Shown here: positions 1 through 9,831 of the stretch, piece after piece
How positions within the stretch are numbered: the stretch's first letter is position 1
Layout: the number at the start of each line of letters is the position of its first letter
Assembly (NCBI GenBank): GCA_013397115.1
Contig: VWZW01004691.1
Location: 536,478 to 600,477 of the forward strand
DNA length: 64,000 nucleotides
Direction of reading: 5' to 3'
Origin: Edolisoma coerulescens
Lineage: Eukaryota > Chordata > Aves > Passeriformes > Campephagidae
The notes under the pieces: model-generated
Seen by the model: the letters and a program-made list of their open reading frames with translations, nothing else
What the model was told of the DNA's origin: nothing
The model's database searches: none
Position numbers and translations under genes: made by a program

Positions 1-362
1 GAAAGCCATTTTCCAATGAGCAATGACATCGCGGCCTTTCTCTCCCATATGAGCAGACGCCCACATGGCAGAGGAGAAAGTGTCAATAGACATGTGCACA
101 TACTTAAACCGGCCAAACTCAGGGATATGAGTTACATCCGTTTGCCAGTGCTGCAAGGCTTTCAGGCCTCTGGGGTTTACCCCCACTGGTAAAGGTGCAG
201 CCAGTCCTTGACAGTCTGCACAAGTGCTGACAATGTCACAAACCTCAGTTGGCATTAAATGAAACTGCTTCTGCATGGTATGTGCACTTTGTCAAGCTGA
301 GGTGCCACCCATGCAGGGCTAGCCTGTCAGCCGTGGCATTGCCTTCTGTTATGAAACCTGGC
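1..362 (-). pseudogene. pol: pol remnant: RNase H tail and integrase N-terminal half
   Basis: Minus-strand translation from about 362 to 318 gives the C-terminal end of RNase H (visible GFITEGNATADRLAL). After a frame change, from about 290 to base 1 it gives integrase. Visible integrase parts are a histidine followed by the CADC cysteine pair of the zinc-binding HHCC domain, then the catalytic-core start WQTDVTHIPEF with the first catalytic Asp, and VHMSIDTFSSAMWASA with the second. The catalytic Glu would lie beyond the window edge. Integrase joins retroviral DNA to the host chromosome. This copy lacks its upstream reverse transcriptase and has at least one frameshift near 290-320, so it is a fossil. 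Motif order and spacing make the identification secure. Confidence 0.9.
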
Positions 363-429
363 CTTGAAGCCTCCCGATCCATACCCCCAAGCCACCAACA
401 CATCCCATCCCCAGATCAAACCTCAGAGC

Positions 430-845
430 TGAATCTGGGGCGGATGAGCGTTTGGCACAAGAAAGGTACACATCATCTGTGGCTTTTGGCTGGAGATGTG
501 TGCAGTCCAGGAGATCTGTGGGAGTCCCGTAGATCCAAAACCGCCATCTCCGCAACTCCGTTATTCTGTCCTGAGGACACATAACTGAAAAGGCACTAAT
601 TGAGCAAAGCCAGTTTTTTCAGGGATAGTGACGGGGGAAGGTGTGGAAACCATAGCACAAATCTGTCCCGTGAAGTCAGCATAGGTGACTCCTGGGTGTA
701 CAAAGGTTACCTGAGGGGTGCACATGCATCAAGGGAACCTTATGAACACAACAGGACCCTAAGACAACCGTTACTGTGGTATTAAGCTGGCTGAGGAGGC
801 CTGTGTCAATGCCATGCCCTGGGGAAACATTTGTGTCTGAGCACG
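430..845 (-). pseudogene. pro: pro remnant: dUTPase C-terminal part and protease start
   Basis: Between nucleocapsid and the RNase H tail, the minus strand carries pieces of dUTPase in more than one frame. The clearest is at about 701-570 (GVTYADFTGQICAMVSTPS, then the IPEKTGFAQLVPF segment typical of the dUTPase C-terminus). It is followed by the start of aspartic protease at about 560-440 (GDGGFGSTG, then PQISWTA). The protease ends before its catalytic Asp-Thr/Ser-Gly box. The sequence then passes within roughly 80 bases into RNase H, so an internal deletion has removed the active site and all of reverse transcriptase. Several stops and frame changes interrupt it. Domain assignment rests on recognisable short motifs and their order. 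Confidence 0.78.
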
Positions 846-893
846 GTTCCCCGGGCCAATCAAAGACTGACCGTCAGCATGGCATGCAGATCT

Positions 894-1826
894 ACATTAG
901 TCTGCACAATGACCTGGCCTTCTGCATCTCCTACATTGAGAACTTCCCGTGTTCCCTGTTTGCTTCTTTTTGGCCTGTTTCTGTTTATGCCGAGCCTTAG
1001 ACTGCATTTGTTTACCCGTATGATTGAGTTGCAGGACTGCAGCCAAAGCGGACATTTTACAGTTCGCAGGCTGTACCTTAGAGCAGGCCTTGACCATGTC
1101 TGTCAACGTAGGGTCTCCGGGTAAAGCTTGTATAATCTTTCTGCACTCATCATTGGCACTGGTCATCGCTAACTGTCTGCACAATCTCTGCCTTGCGTAC
1201 TCATCTGCTATCTGTTGTTCTGACTCCAGAGCCAGTTTTTCAACAAAAGAAAGGAAATCCTCTTTTTGGCCCTGAATTATTGCCGCAAATCGTGCTCTAG
1301 GGGCAGCTGTATCTATACTTGCTAGTATAGCTGCCATACCAATAGTTTGAGCCTGTTCAAGGATCTGAGTAGGCCAAGTGGCTTGAAAATCAGGATTAGA
1401 AAATTGATTGATCCCCATAAGAGCGTCTGCTCCAACTCCATAACGAGGATCATTTTGAGGCAGACATGCATTCTCTAATGCAGCTTTCTCAGCCATCTGT
1501 TTCCAAGTATCCTCAAAGACATTATACAACACAGGCTGAAACAACACTTGACCCAAGTGCTTAATATCAAAGGGAGCAAGCAAGTCAGTATTTAGCAGTC
1601 TAATAGCGTGCATAACTTCAGGAGAGCCAAGGCCATATTTTGTTACTTTGTACTGTATGTCTTGGGCCACTTTCCATGATACTACATAGTGTTTATCAAC
1701 TTGCCCCGAATTCAGAACGGCTTTAAAGACGGGATAGACTTGAGTGTCTCCCTGTGGAATTCCACTATCTTTTTCATCTGCTGGTACAACAGCCTGAGGT
1801 TCTGTACTAACTGCTTGGTCCCCCAA
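894..1826 (-). pseudogene. gag: gag capsid and first nucleocapsid zinc knuckle
   Basis: This is an uninterrupted minus-strand frame of 309 codons. It begins in the linker and enters capsid at about residue 30 (YPVFKAVLNSGQ). Residues 184-199 are the major homology region (IIQGQKEDFLSFVEKL, with the conserved Gln, Glu and Phe), which is diagnostic of retroviral capsid. A Lys/Gln-rich basic stretch leads to a CCHC knuckle starting at about residue 297 (CRRCRRPGH). A TAA at 897-899 replaces the residue just before the final Cys, whose codon is still present at 894-896. The upstream end overlaps the linker frame, so a frameshift separates it from matrix. Capsid forms the viral core shell and nucleocapsid binds RNA. 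The capsid frame is well preserved compared with the rest of the element. Confidence 0.92.
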
Positions 1827-3016
1827 TTCCTTTTTGGGCCCACTACGTGCCCTCGTAAATCCCAGTCTCCCTGTTCCAGAGCCCTTAGTCTAACATCCTC
1901 CCCAAGGCTTTTTGGGTGTACCGGGCGCATGGTCACCTGACACGCTGGAAGCGTCCAAGGGCGATTCTGGCACCCAAGGGATGCTCTGGTCTCCTGCCTA
2001 GGATTAGAAACATCCAGATATGCGATCGGTTCGGTCAGCTCCAATACTGATGGGGGGGGAGAGCCGGATGCTGCCGGCAGCTCTTCAGGCTTGGTCGGCG
2101 CCGTCGAGGCGTGCTGCGCCGCTTGTCCGGGTGATGCTGCAGAGGGTAGCCGTAATAACAATTCTTGGAATAGTCTTTCCAGGAGGTCTACGCACCCCGA
2201 AAGCTACAGTTCGGTGATCCACTGTGGTAGTGTCATCTGCGCTTGCACCGCAGAGTACCCGGATGTTGGTACATGCACAGAAGTGTGCCCGGACGAATGC
2301 GCATGTGTTGGAAAGTGCCCGGATGCTGGGACATGTGCAGAAAAATACCTGGAAGTGTGAGGCTGCAGCCGGCACCCCGATATGGGTGGGCCGTGCGCTG
2401 GTAGAATGGGGGGCCGCGGCAATACTGTTGCCAAAGGTGAAAAAAACAGTGAAGCAGCTCCCGCCGAGCTGTCAGCTGCTGGGGTGGTACGCAGCAGCAA
2501 TGCTGGCATAGGCGTGAGCCCCATAGCTCCGGCAGAGGATGGCCACCCGTGCGCACGTGACGTGGAGAGAAGGGGGATCCCCCACAGGGGGAGAGAGAGC
2601 GTGCGTTGCAGCAGCAGGGGATTTCCATGCTGAACAGGGAGAGGCACAAGGCAGCAGGGCGATGAGCCAGGTCCCTGTGCAGCCTCCGTGGTCTTCCCCG
2701 ACCCCTGTGGCATCTCAGCCTGCAATAGAGCCTGAGAAATCGCCGGAGACGACAGCGGAGAAAGCCCTAGAGATAGGGCAGTCCCGCTAGTGTGAGATCG
2801 GGCACTCTCTGAAGGCTCAAGTGCCAATAAATCTACCTCTTTCACCGAGCCCCCTGTACTTTGCCCCTCCGTCTTAAGTTTTTTCAGTAAGTTGTATAGA
2901 AACTGACAAAAGCAAAGGAGATCAACGTCCCTGTGCCTTCCGCACACAAACTCGTGAGTTATCTTTGCTTTTAGGGATTCCCAGATCTCAAGATCAAATG
3001 CAGTGTCTACATCCAC
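1712..3016 (-). pseudogene. gag: gag matrix and proline-rich linker
   Basis: Two minus-strand stretches in the same frame (3016-2207 and about 2203-1712) are separated by one amber TAG at 2204-2206. The N-terminal part (residues about 1-50, with WESLKAKITHEF and FLYNLLKKL) is helical and resembles a beta-like matrix domain. It is followed by a long Ser/Pro/Ala-rich linker that includes a short tandem repeat (HVPASGHFPTHAHSSGH-like units at about 2250-2350) and then QGDWDLRGHVVGPKRNWG just before capsid. The true gag start may lie in the missing bases at the N (3024); the Met at 3016 is only the first seen. Capsid continues in another frame. The assignment comes from position upstream of an unmistakable capsid and from composition. 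Confidence 0.75.
2250..2350 (-). repeat. Tandem repeat of about 30 bp inside gag linker
   Basis: Three imperfect copies of a unit of roughly 30 bases follow each other. On the plus strand each contains a CCCGGATG-like core followed by an ACATGYRCAGA-like block. In the gag frame they encode His/Ser/Gly-rich units. The expansion probably arose by slippage before or after integration. Confidence 0.7.
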
Positions 3017-3023
3017 TGAAAAA

Positions 3024-3024
3024 N
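3024..3024. other. Assembly gap (single N) between LTR and gag
   Basis: One N sits where the end of U5, primer binding site and leader should be. It probably stands for a contig join of unknown size. Confidence 0.9.
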
Positions 3025-3417
3025 GAAGAAGGAAAACGCAGAATTCCAGGATCAGAAATGAAAGGAAGCACGTTTAATAGTTTCCAAGGGTTTTTATATA
3101 CTAGTTCGCAAAAAGTGTGTTAAGTGGCATAAGGTAATTGGCCCTTTGGCCATCCATCCCTTGAGGGGATTGGTCAAATTCTAAGACACCCATTTCTAAA
3201 TATTTTCTAGTTAGAACCATAACAATCTCTGCAAAAACAGCTTGCAAGATAAAGGGATTTGTTTACAGAAACTTCTAACTGTTTTTCAGCCAGTATCTGT
3301 GAGAAAGCAGAGACTTTCTCACAGACAGAGGCAGAAAGCTGGAGAATCTTTCTGCAGCCCAGGTTTCAGCATCCATAATAATGTACAGTGATACTTACAT
3401 TACACTTTTCCCCCACA
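3025..3417 (-). mobile_element. 5' LTR of the provirus (U3-R-partial U5)
   Basis: Read on the minus strand it starts TGTGGGGGAAAAG at 3417 and runs through U3 to a TATA box (TATATAAAAA, plus-strand 3091-3100). An ATTAAA polyadenylation-like signal follows at about 3073-3078, then a short R/U5 that stops at the N at 3024. The order TG start, TATA, poly(A) signal, then gag just downstream fits a 5' LTR. The 3' end of U5 and the primer binding site are not present in the assembled sequence. The flank after the terminus (TTTACC at 3418-3423) would be the TSD, but its partner lies outside the window. Confidence 0.8.
3092..3100 (-). promoter_or_regulatory. TATA box of the proviral LTR
   Basis: The minus strand reads TATATAAAA, about 320 bases into the LTR and roughly 20 bases before an ATTAAA signal. 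This is the usual core-promoter position in a compact retroviral LTR. Whether it is active is not visible from sequence. Confidence 0.6.
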
Positions 3418-5659
3418 TTTACCTTCCATAACAGGTTCAATTTTAAAGTTTATGAAAATTAAAAGAAGAATTTTATCTACCCTGATTGTCTCAGAGGGAC
3501 AAAATTATAAAAGGTATTTTGATCATTGTGAAAGTAATATGAAAGTATGCAAAGTTATAGTTCAAAGTCCTTTTTCAAACTTAGTCTTACTCTAGTTCTG
3601 CTTAAGGCATAATTAAAATTTAAACTTTTTGCAATAGGAGGTATATGCCTGCACTTCACTCATTCAAAAGTAATATTGACTTTGCAACTCTAGTAATAAA
3701 CAGTCACATGTTTGAATTGCCTTGTAAAAATAATAATTGTTCTACCTTTAGAATGGTGCAAAATGTTAAATGTATCTCCTGCCAAATTATCATTTTTATA
3801 TCAAACTTGGTCAATCTGAAGCAAACAGACTTCTCTCAGCACTCTTTCCAGAGCTTTGAAAGTAATTTAAGCAAAATAATTGTCTGAAATGGAGTATAAT
3901 TAGTGGCAGTTAATAAAATGGATCTTTGGTGATAAGATTTGAGGGTGGAAAATTGGAACAGTTGCCCAGGTAAATTTTCTTTTTTGTTCTTGTTGGTTGG
4001 TTGGGGTTTTTGTTTTGATTGGGTTTTGTGGGTTTCTTGTTGTTGCTCTTGTTGCTGTTGTTTTGGGAGTCTTTTGTTTCTTCTTTTGGGGTTTTGTTTT
4101 TGTTTTTTAACAAAACCATACATGTGTAGAGAAATATGTGATTGTCGATTTGCTATGTTTGTTTTTTCACATGCTTCATTTACATCAGTTGATATCTGGT
4201 TTCCACTGAATCATAATTGAGACAGACTCCAACACAATTCTCACACACCTTTATATATCCTCAGTGTATATGTTTCCTTTTAAAATTTACTCAGGGAATG
4301 CACAGAAAAACTTCTGTCTTCCACTAGCAACAGTTAACATCTCATCTATCTGTTTGTTACCCGTGCAAAATACAAAGAGGACATTGAAATCCTCTGGTAC
4401 TGCTGTAGCATTTGCTTTCTTATCCTTAAATTTTGTAATACCAATGCTTGTATAGCTGGGCTCATGATAAATAGCTGACATGAACGTACAAAAATAGAGA
4501 TAAAAAAACTTCTAGCTTGTGAGAGCCTTATATGATTTCAAGGTTTTACTGAATATCTTGATCTACCTTAAATTGGCTCGGCCAGCACAGTTGGAGTGGT
4601 GCTGGGTGCTGGTAAAAGCACAGGATGCATGGATATGAGCTCATTGTCTGGGCTCATTTTTCTTAAGAAAAAAAGGGTGGTAAGTTACCTTTATAGAACT
4701 GTTATGATAGCATAACAGAACGTTACAGCAACCTCAATTTTTGTCTGCTGATTAGTTTCATAGTATGCTTTCCCATTTCTTAGTCATTTAAGGCTTGCAT
4801 GTAAGTTATGAGCACTCAGACAACATTAAGTATAATGTATTTTATGACCATGTATAAATACATATAATGAACATGTGGTGTTACTTTGATTTATCAAACT
4901 ATGATTAAATATTAAACTTTTATAGCTTCATCCTCCATGCAGCATAAATTCTACATCATATTCTATGTATGTTGCTCTATAATTTCAGATAAGAAATATT
5001 ATGAAGTGTGTAATTTTGCTGTTGAAAAATTGTCAGCAAAACTAAGCAAAGTATTCCAAGATATTACAGAATAACTTGATTTTTTTGTATTAACAATTAT
5101 AATAAAACCTGCTCCCCGAACAGAAAGACAAGTTAAACATGATTTCCGTGTTCTAAATCTTTAACTACTGACAATTTGTATTCCATACCTATAAATTCAA
5201 TAAAAGCTGTGAATAACTCTTGCCCAAAATTAGAAACCTGGTGGAACTGGTACTCTTCACAGGAGGCAGAACCTTTCATATAAAAGAACTTCTTCCTATA
5301 AAATCTAGACACCTCTTCCTGGATTTAGTTTGGAATACACATACCTTCCCTGATGATGCTTATCTTAGGAAAGGTAAGCTGGAAGGTATGATTTCTGATC
5401 TCCCTTTTCACTTCATAGCCAGCAAAAAAATGTAGAATAACTGTAAAGTTAAATTGTCTTGGATTCAATCAAGAACTGGGCTCGGCTACAAACTGGTTTT
5501 AATTTTGCCCACATTTAATGGAAAGGAAAAGGATAAAATGGAGTTTGATGGGTTACATACATAAGATTTGTTGTCTGTGAGAAATAATAAAATAGTTCAT
5601 GAAGAGAAGGAAGAATAGAGGACAGTCTGCTATTATATGCCTGTCTGCATTTATATGCC
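3418..5659. other. AT-rich non-coding DNA, nothing recognised
   Basis: No exon, RNA gene or clear repeat was recognised apart from the G/T-rich tract at 3976-4110. Open frames here are short and look like chance. Confidence 0.6.
3976..4110. repeat. G/T-rich low-complexity tract
   Basis: An irregular run of TTGTT, GGTTGG and GGTTTTTG words. The complementary strand gives Asn/Gln/Lys-rich open frames that reflect composition only. Confidence 0.8.
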
Positions 5660-7022
5660 TGTTGCGGTTTGAAGTTGGCTAAGCACTAGGCACCCACAAA
5701 AAACCCATTTACTTATTTTCCTCTGCTGTAGCTAAGCAGAGGAGGGGGAAATGAAAACTTCATTTTCATGAGTTGAGATAAGGATTATTGAAAAAAACCA
5801 CTTTAAGGCAAAACAGGTTCAAAACTTAAACAGTATAAAGAAGATTTATTATTAACAGAATTAAAAGGGTAATGAGAAAAAAAGCAAATCTTCAGAACAC
5901 CTTTCCCACTCCCTTCCTCTTTCCACTGAGCATGCAAGGAAACAAAACATGGGGTTTTGGTCAGTATTTCACTTCTTAAAAATCTTTCTTTAGTATGCTT
6001 AAGGAAAAGAGTTTCTTCTGTTGTGCCGTGGTACCCTTTCCACAGGAGATAGTTCTCTGCGAACTTCTTTAGCGTGGTTTTAACTTTCACAAGTAACAGT
6101 CCCGTCTGAACCTGCTGCAGTGTGAATCTGTCCCACGGGTCAAGCAGTCTTCCCACAATTGCCTAGTGTGGGTCATTTTGGTTCATGGGGTTTAGTCTTT
6201 TAAGGACGAGCTGTTCTAGTTTGGAAGCAAAGGCTTTTTTCCTCTATCTCTAAAAGCAAAGGTCATCCCTCTCTGTTCAAGTTCCTCAGTAGATTACAGC
6301 TTTTCAGTATCCACACGCTCCAGTGTGAGTACTCTTTTTCACGGGCTGCGTGTGGATGTCTGCACCCCGCCAAGCACCTCATGAATTATAGGGAAACAGT
6401 TTGTTGTATTATAGTCCTCACCACGGCTTGCAGGAGAATCTCAGCTTTGGCGCTTGAAGCACTTCCTCCCTCTCTTTTTTTTCACTGACCTCGGTGCCGC
6501 CATGTTGGTTTTCCTCACACATCCTCATTTTTCCTGACTTCAAATAAAGTTGGTGTCTGTCAGTTGCAGTTGAGAGGTTGATGTCGCCCGGGCTCCACTC
6601 TGGGAATTGCTCGCCATGCCCCTCGCTGCTGGCCACGTGGTCCCTGCCAGCACCGCACGGCTGGCCCCGGCCACGTGGTCCTCACCGGCACCGCACAGGA
6701 GGCCCCGGCCTCAGGATGGCCCCGGCCACGCGGTCCTGGCCTCAAGAGGGCTCCGGCCTCTGGAAGGCCCCGGTCACATAGCCCCTGCCGGCCCCCGGCA
6801 GGATGGGCCCTGGCAGCCCCCGCCAGGATGGGCACCAGCAGCCACCTCACCACCCCCTGGGAGAAGAAAGAGAACTTCCCGCGGTTTTTCCTTTCTTAAA
6901 CATGTCATCACAGAGGTGTTACCAACTTGTCTAATTGGGCTAGTAACCTGCCCATCATCAGAGTCTTCAGCGATTGGCTCTGTGCCAGACAGAGAAGTTT
7001 CGAGCAGCTTTTCTCCCACTCA
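5660..7022 (-). mobile_element. Long solo LTR (avian ERV, minus strand)
   Basis: On the minus strand the element ends ...TTCAAACCGCAACA (plus TGTTGCGGTTTGAA at 5660), matching the ends of the other LTRs in this window (AAACCACAACA, AAACCGAAACA). It starts at about TGAGTGGGAGAAAAGC (plus 7022). An AATAAA signal lies at about plus 5844-5850, near the 3' end. The roughly 1.36 kb sequence resembles a common avian LTR in layout, with a CpG-rich middle. No matching TSD was found, so the outer boundary near 7022 is approximate. Open frames inside (for example 5803-6156 minus and 6607-7026 plus) are not genes. Class is probably ERVL or ERV1-like. Confidence 0.75.
6631..6780. repeat. CpG-rich minisatellite in the LTR core
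   Basis: Two adjacent 38-bp copies (6631-6668 and 6669-6706) agree at about 31 of 38 positions. Each starts GGCCACGTGG and ends GGCCCC, and partial copies continue to about 6780. Each full unit contains the palindromic E-box CACGTG. The stretch is far richer in CpG than its surroundings. Confidence 0.8.
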
Positions 7023-9239
7023 CTAAAACCTAGAATGTTTTTAAACTAGCAAAATACCCCAATATTCCATGTCAAAACTATGTTTCCTTCCAATTTTTTG
7101 AAGATGACAGAAAATATTATATACTGAGTAATCATACTTATTATGGCTCATATTTAGTATTATTAGAGCTACATACATATATCTCTTGGTATGGGCTTCT
7201 ACATAGCTTCACAGGATATTGGCACACTGCAATACAAGGGTATTTGCAGTTGTTCAAATATGAGAAAACACAGTGTTACAGACTATTTCAGTATAAATGT
7301 TGACTGTAAAGAAAATTAAGAAAATTACTAAATCCAAATTCATAGACCATCAGAGTTCAGACTTATGTTCTGCAGACTATAGAAAAAAAATCAATATTAG
7401 ACAATGTTCTAATGTATCTATTAGATAGATAGTTATTTCAATAAATGCTCTCACTAATAATTAAAAGACTAAGAAAAAAACCAAAATGAACTGTTTCTAA
7501 TGAAAGCCTAGAACCGTTAAATGAGTAATATATGTCACTGGAATTTTTTTATTTGTATGTTTTCCTGTATTTATATGTCTGTTATCAAGGTAGAAAATTT
7601 TACATAGGTGTAGATGAAGGTCTCCAGAAAAACACAAAGATCTCCATCGATATTGACAGCTCTGGCTGCTGATGTGCTATGAGTTTTAGAAATTGACTGT
7701 ATGGAAGGGAAGAGAGGTAGTATAGCATGGAACATTGGAAAGATAAGAGTAGCAGAGATTTAAGGAAAAGGAAATAATTTGGAGATAAATACTTGGCATT
7801 CTCCAAAAGGCCAACTGTAGTCTCACTTTTTTTCAAAGCAGGAGTCTTGTTTGCATTTTACAGGTCTGTGGAATTTTCCAGATTATGCAACAATATGTTA
7901 AGTTATTGTTATTACAATATGCCTAGCAGTTGGAGAGTTCATCTGCAAGGTTTGTGGAATAAAGTCAACACTACCAAAACCAAAATGTTACTAAATTCTT
8001 GAGCATCTGTTGAAGACTCCTGCCTCAGAGAGGGAAATTATCCTGAATGTTTCTTTCCAAAGGAAGATGAGATGAAAGAAGACAGTGCTTGATGGCAGTC
8101 CCACAAAAGTCACTGATTCCTTATTTCAAAATAAGAAATACCAACCTGGACCTTCAACCAGTGACTGGATTCACTGACATTTCCACTCTTCCCTGAGTTC
8201 CATGGGACTCAGCATCAAACAACTGGCTGCTCCTACTTGGTTTGGAGAAATCAAAATCTCAGCATGTGCTTTTCATGTTGTTTTCTGTTCTCATCTATTT
8301 TCATCTAATACGCTTCACCATGAAAAAACCATTACTTTAAATTTTAAGATTGCTTTGCTACCTCATGATAGTGTTTTATACAGGAAAAGACTGGGATATC
8401 CTGCTTCTAAAACACTGTCTGCCATCTCAAGCCAAACTGACAAATTTGGAAATAATTAGCTGGTAACTAGGATATATTTTCTACTTGTCAGATACAGTTT
8501 TAGGATAACTTAATGATGAGATTTAATTGTGCAATACCAACTATTCCTGTATCAATTTTTCTGAAATAAACCTGGAGTCTTAGTGCTTCTGTGTGCAACA
8601 GTTAGTAGGTATGATATTCTGAATTTATCTGGTGGGTAGGCAGCTCCTTAAAGTGAGATAGATTGATAATTATGTCAATGTCATTCTTTCATCTCTTAGA
8701 AGCCTTCTGGAAATAAAAGTCTAATTAGGATGATAATTAAGGAAAGGCCATAATGGAAAGATGCCCTTATGCAAAGGTAATTGTTGATAAGAAAGCTGAA
8801 AGCAGTTGAGTTCATATGAAAAGGTAATTCTCTTCAGCAAGTAAAGAAAAGGTCTCGTTACTTCCATTCCAATAGAATTTTGCCAGTTACCTGACAAAAT
8901 AGGTAAATAAACAGTAGAGAACACAGTACTTTACAGTAATGACAAACATGATCCGAGAGTATTAAAGATTGTATTGAAAGGCCTTAATATCAGTACAGTT
9001 CTGGTTTTTGGTGATTGAAGGTGTGTTGCTTGGGCATCAAAGTCCTGATAATGGACAGAGGCACTTGAAACTTGGTGGCTAAGGACAATACAACTTTACA
9101 GTTAATTCTCTAACCTGAAAACAACTGCCAATGCCTCACTTAGAGCAGTGGGTTTGTGCTATAAGTTCTTGTCTAAAAGTCACTTTCCAATCCTTAGTCA
9201 GAATGAAGCTTATTTTTTTAACCTCTTGACCGTAAACCC
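7023..9239. other. AT-rich non-coding DNA, nothing recognised
   Basis: No recognisable gene or repeat; only short chance open frames. Confidence 0.6.
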
Positions 9240-9826
9240 TGTGATGGTTTCACACCAGCCAGCCACCAAGCCCCATGTAGCCCCTCACTCACTCCCCCAC
9301 CAGTGGGATCAGGGAGAGAATGGGAAGGGTAAAAGCAAGAAAACTCGTGGGTTGAGATAAAGACAGGTTAATAGGGAAAGCAAAAGCAATGCACACAAGA
9401 AAAACAAAACAAGGCATTAATTCACTGCTTCCCCTGGGCAGACAGGTGTTCAGCCATCTCCAGGAGAGGAGGGCCTCGTCATGCCCAACGGTGACGTGGG
9501 AAGACAAACGCCATCACACCAAATGTCTCCTGCTTCCTCCTTCCCCCCTCTTTATATACTGAGCATGGTGTCACATGGTCTGGAATATCCCTTTGGTCAG
9601 TTGGGGTCACCTGTCCTGGCTGTGTCTCCTCCCAGCCTCCCAGGCACCCCCAACTTCCTCACCGGCGTGGCCAGTCCGAAAAGCAGAAAAGGCCTTGGAT
9701 GTGTGTAAGCCCTGCTCAGCAACAACAAAACCATCTCTGTATTATCAACCCTGTGTTCAGCACAAATCCAAAACACAGCCTCATACCAGCCACTGGGAAG
9801 AAAATTAACCCGGCAAAACCAGCACA
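9240..9826 (-). mobile_element. Solo LTR copy 1 of the inverted pair
   Basis: On the minus strand it starts TGTGCTGGTTTTGCC (plus 9826) and ends ...GTGAAACCATCACA (plus 9240). A TATATAAAG core-promoter motif is at plus 9550-9558. Flanking 5-mers AACCC (9235-9239) and AGCCC (9827-9831) differ at one base and may be a decayed 5-bp TSD. The interior is almost identical to 52792-53369: over 9289-9507 only one base in 219 differs. Termini carry small indels relative to that copy. A 5-bp TSD suggests ERVL-type integration. Open frames within it are shared with the second copy because of the high identity, not because they are genes. Confidence 0.88.
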
Positions 9827-9831
9827 AGCCC

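Larger units (their letters stand above)
1..3417 (-). mobile_element. Broken betaretrovirus-like endogenous provirus (ERVK type), 5' part
   Basis: On the minus strand the order is LTR, gag, dUTPase, protease start, RNase H tail, integrase, which is the layout of a class II (beta-like) retrovirus. A dUTPase domain between nucleocapsid and protease is characteristic of betaretroviruses. The copy is defective. Gag carries an amber stop at 2204-2206, a frame change between about 1740 and 1826, and a TAA inside the zinc knuckle at 897-899. The pro region is frameshifted, and most of protease, all of reverse transcriptase and most of RNase H are absent. One N at 3024 separates LTR from gag, so the leader and primer binding site are not seen. 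The 3' end and any second LTR lie beyond base 1. It is not expected to encode a functional virus. The class is firm; the exact family name is not. Confidence 0.93.

Noticed and set aside
2091..2360. Plus-strand 89-codon Cys-rich frame with repeated CPDxGTC-like units
   Set aside because: It is the antisense of the gag linker tandem repeat. The repetition comes from the DNA repeat, not from a secreted peptide gene.
3836..4123. 95-codon Asn/Gln/Lys-rich minus-strand frame
   Set aside because: It is the complement of a G/T low-complexity tract.
5803..6156. 117-codon minus-strand frame
   Set aside because: It lies inside the long LTR near the poly(A) signal and shows no recognisable domain.
6607..7026. 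Plus-strand 139-codon frame
   Set aside because: It lies wholly inside the solo LTR and its length reflects GC-rich, stop-poor minisatellite sequence.
9289..9507. 72-codon frame conserved in a second copy at 53120-53338
   Set aside because: Conservation is explained by two copies of the same young LTR; no independent sign of coding selection.
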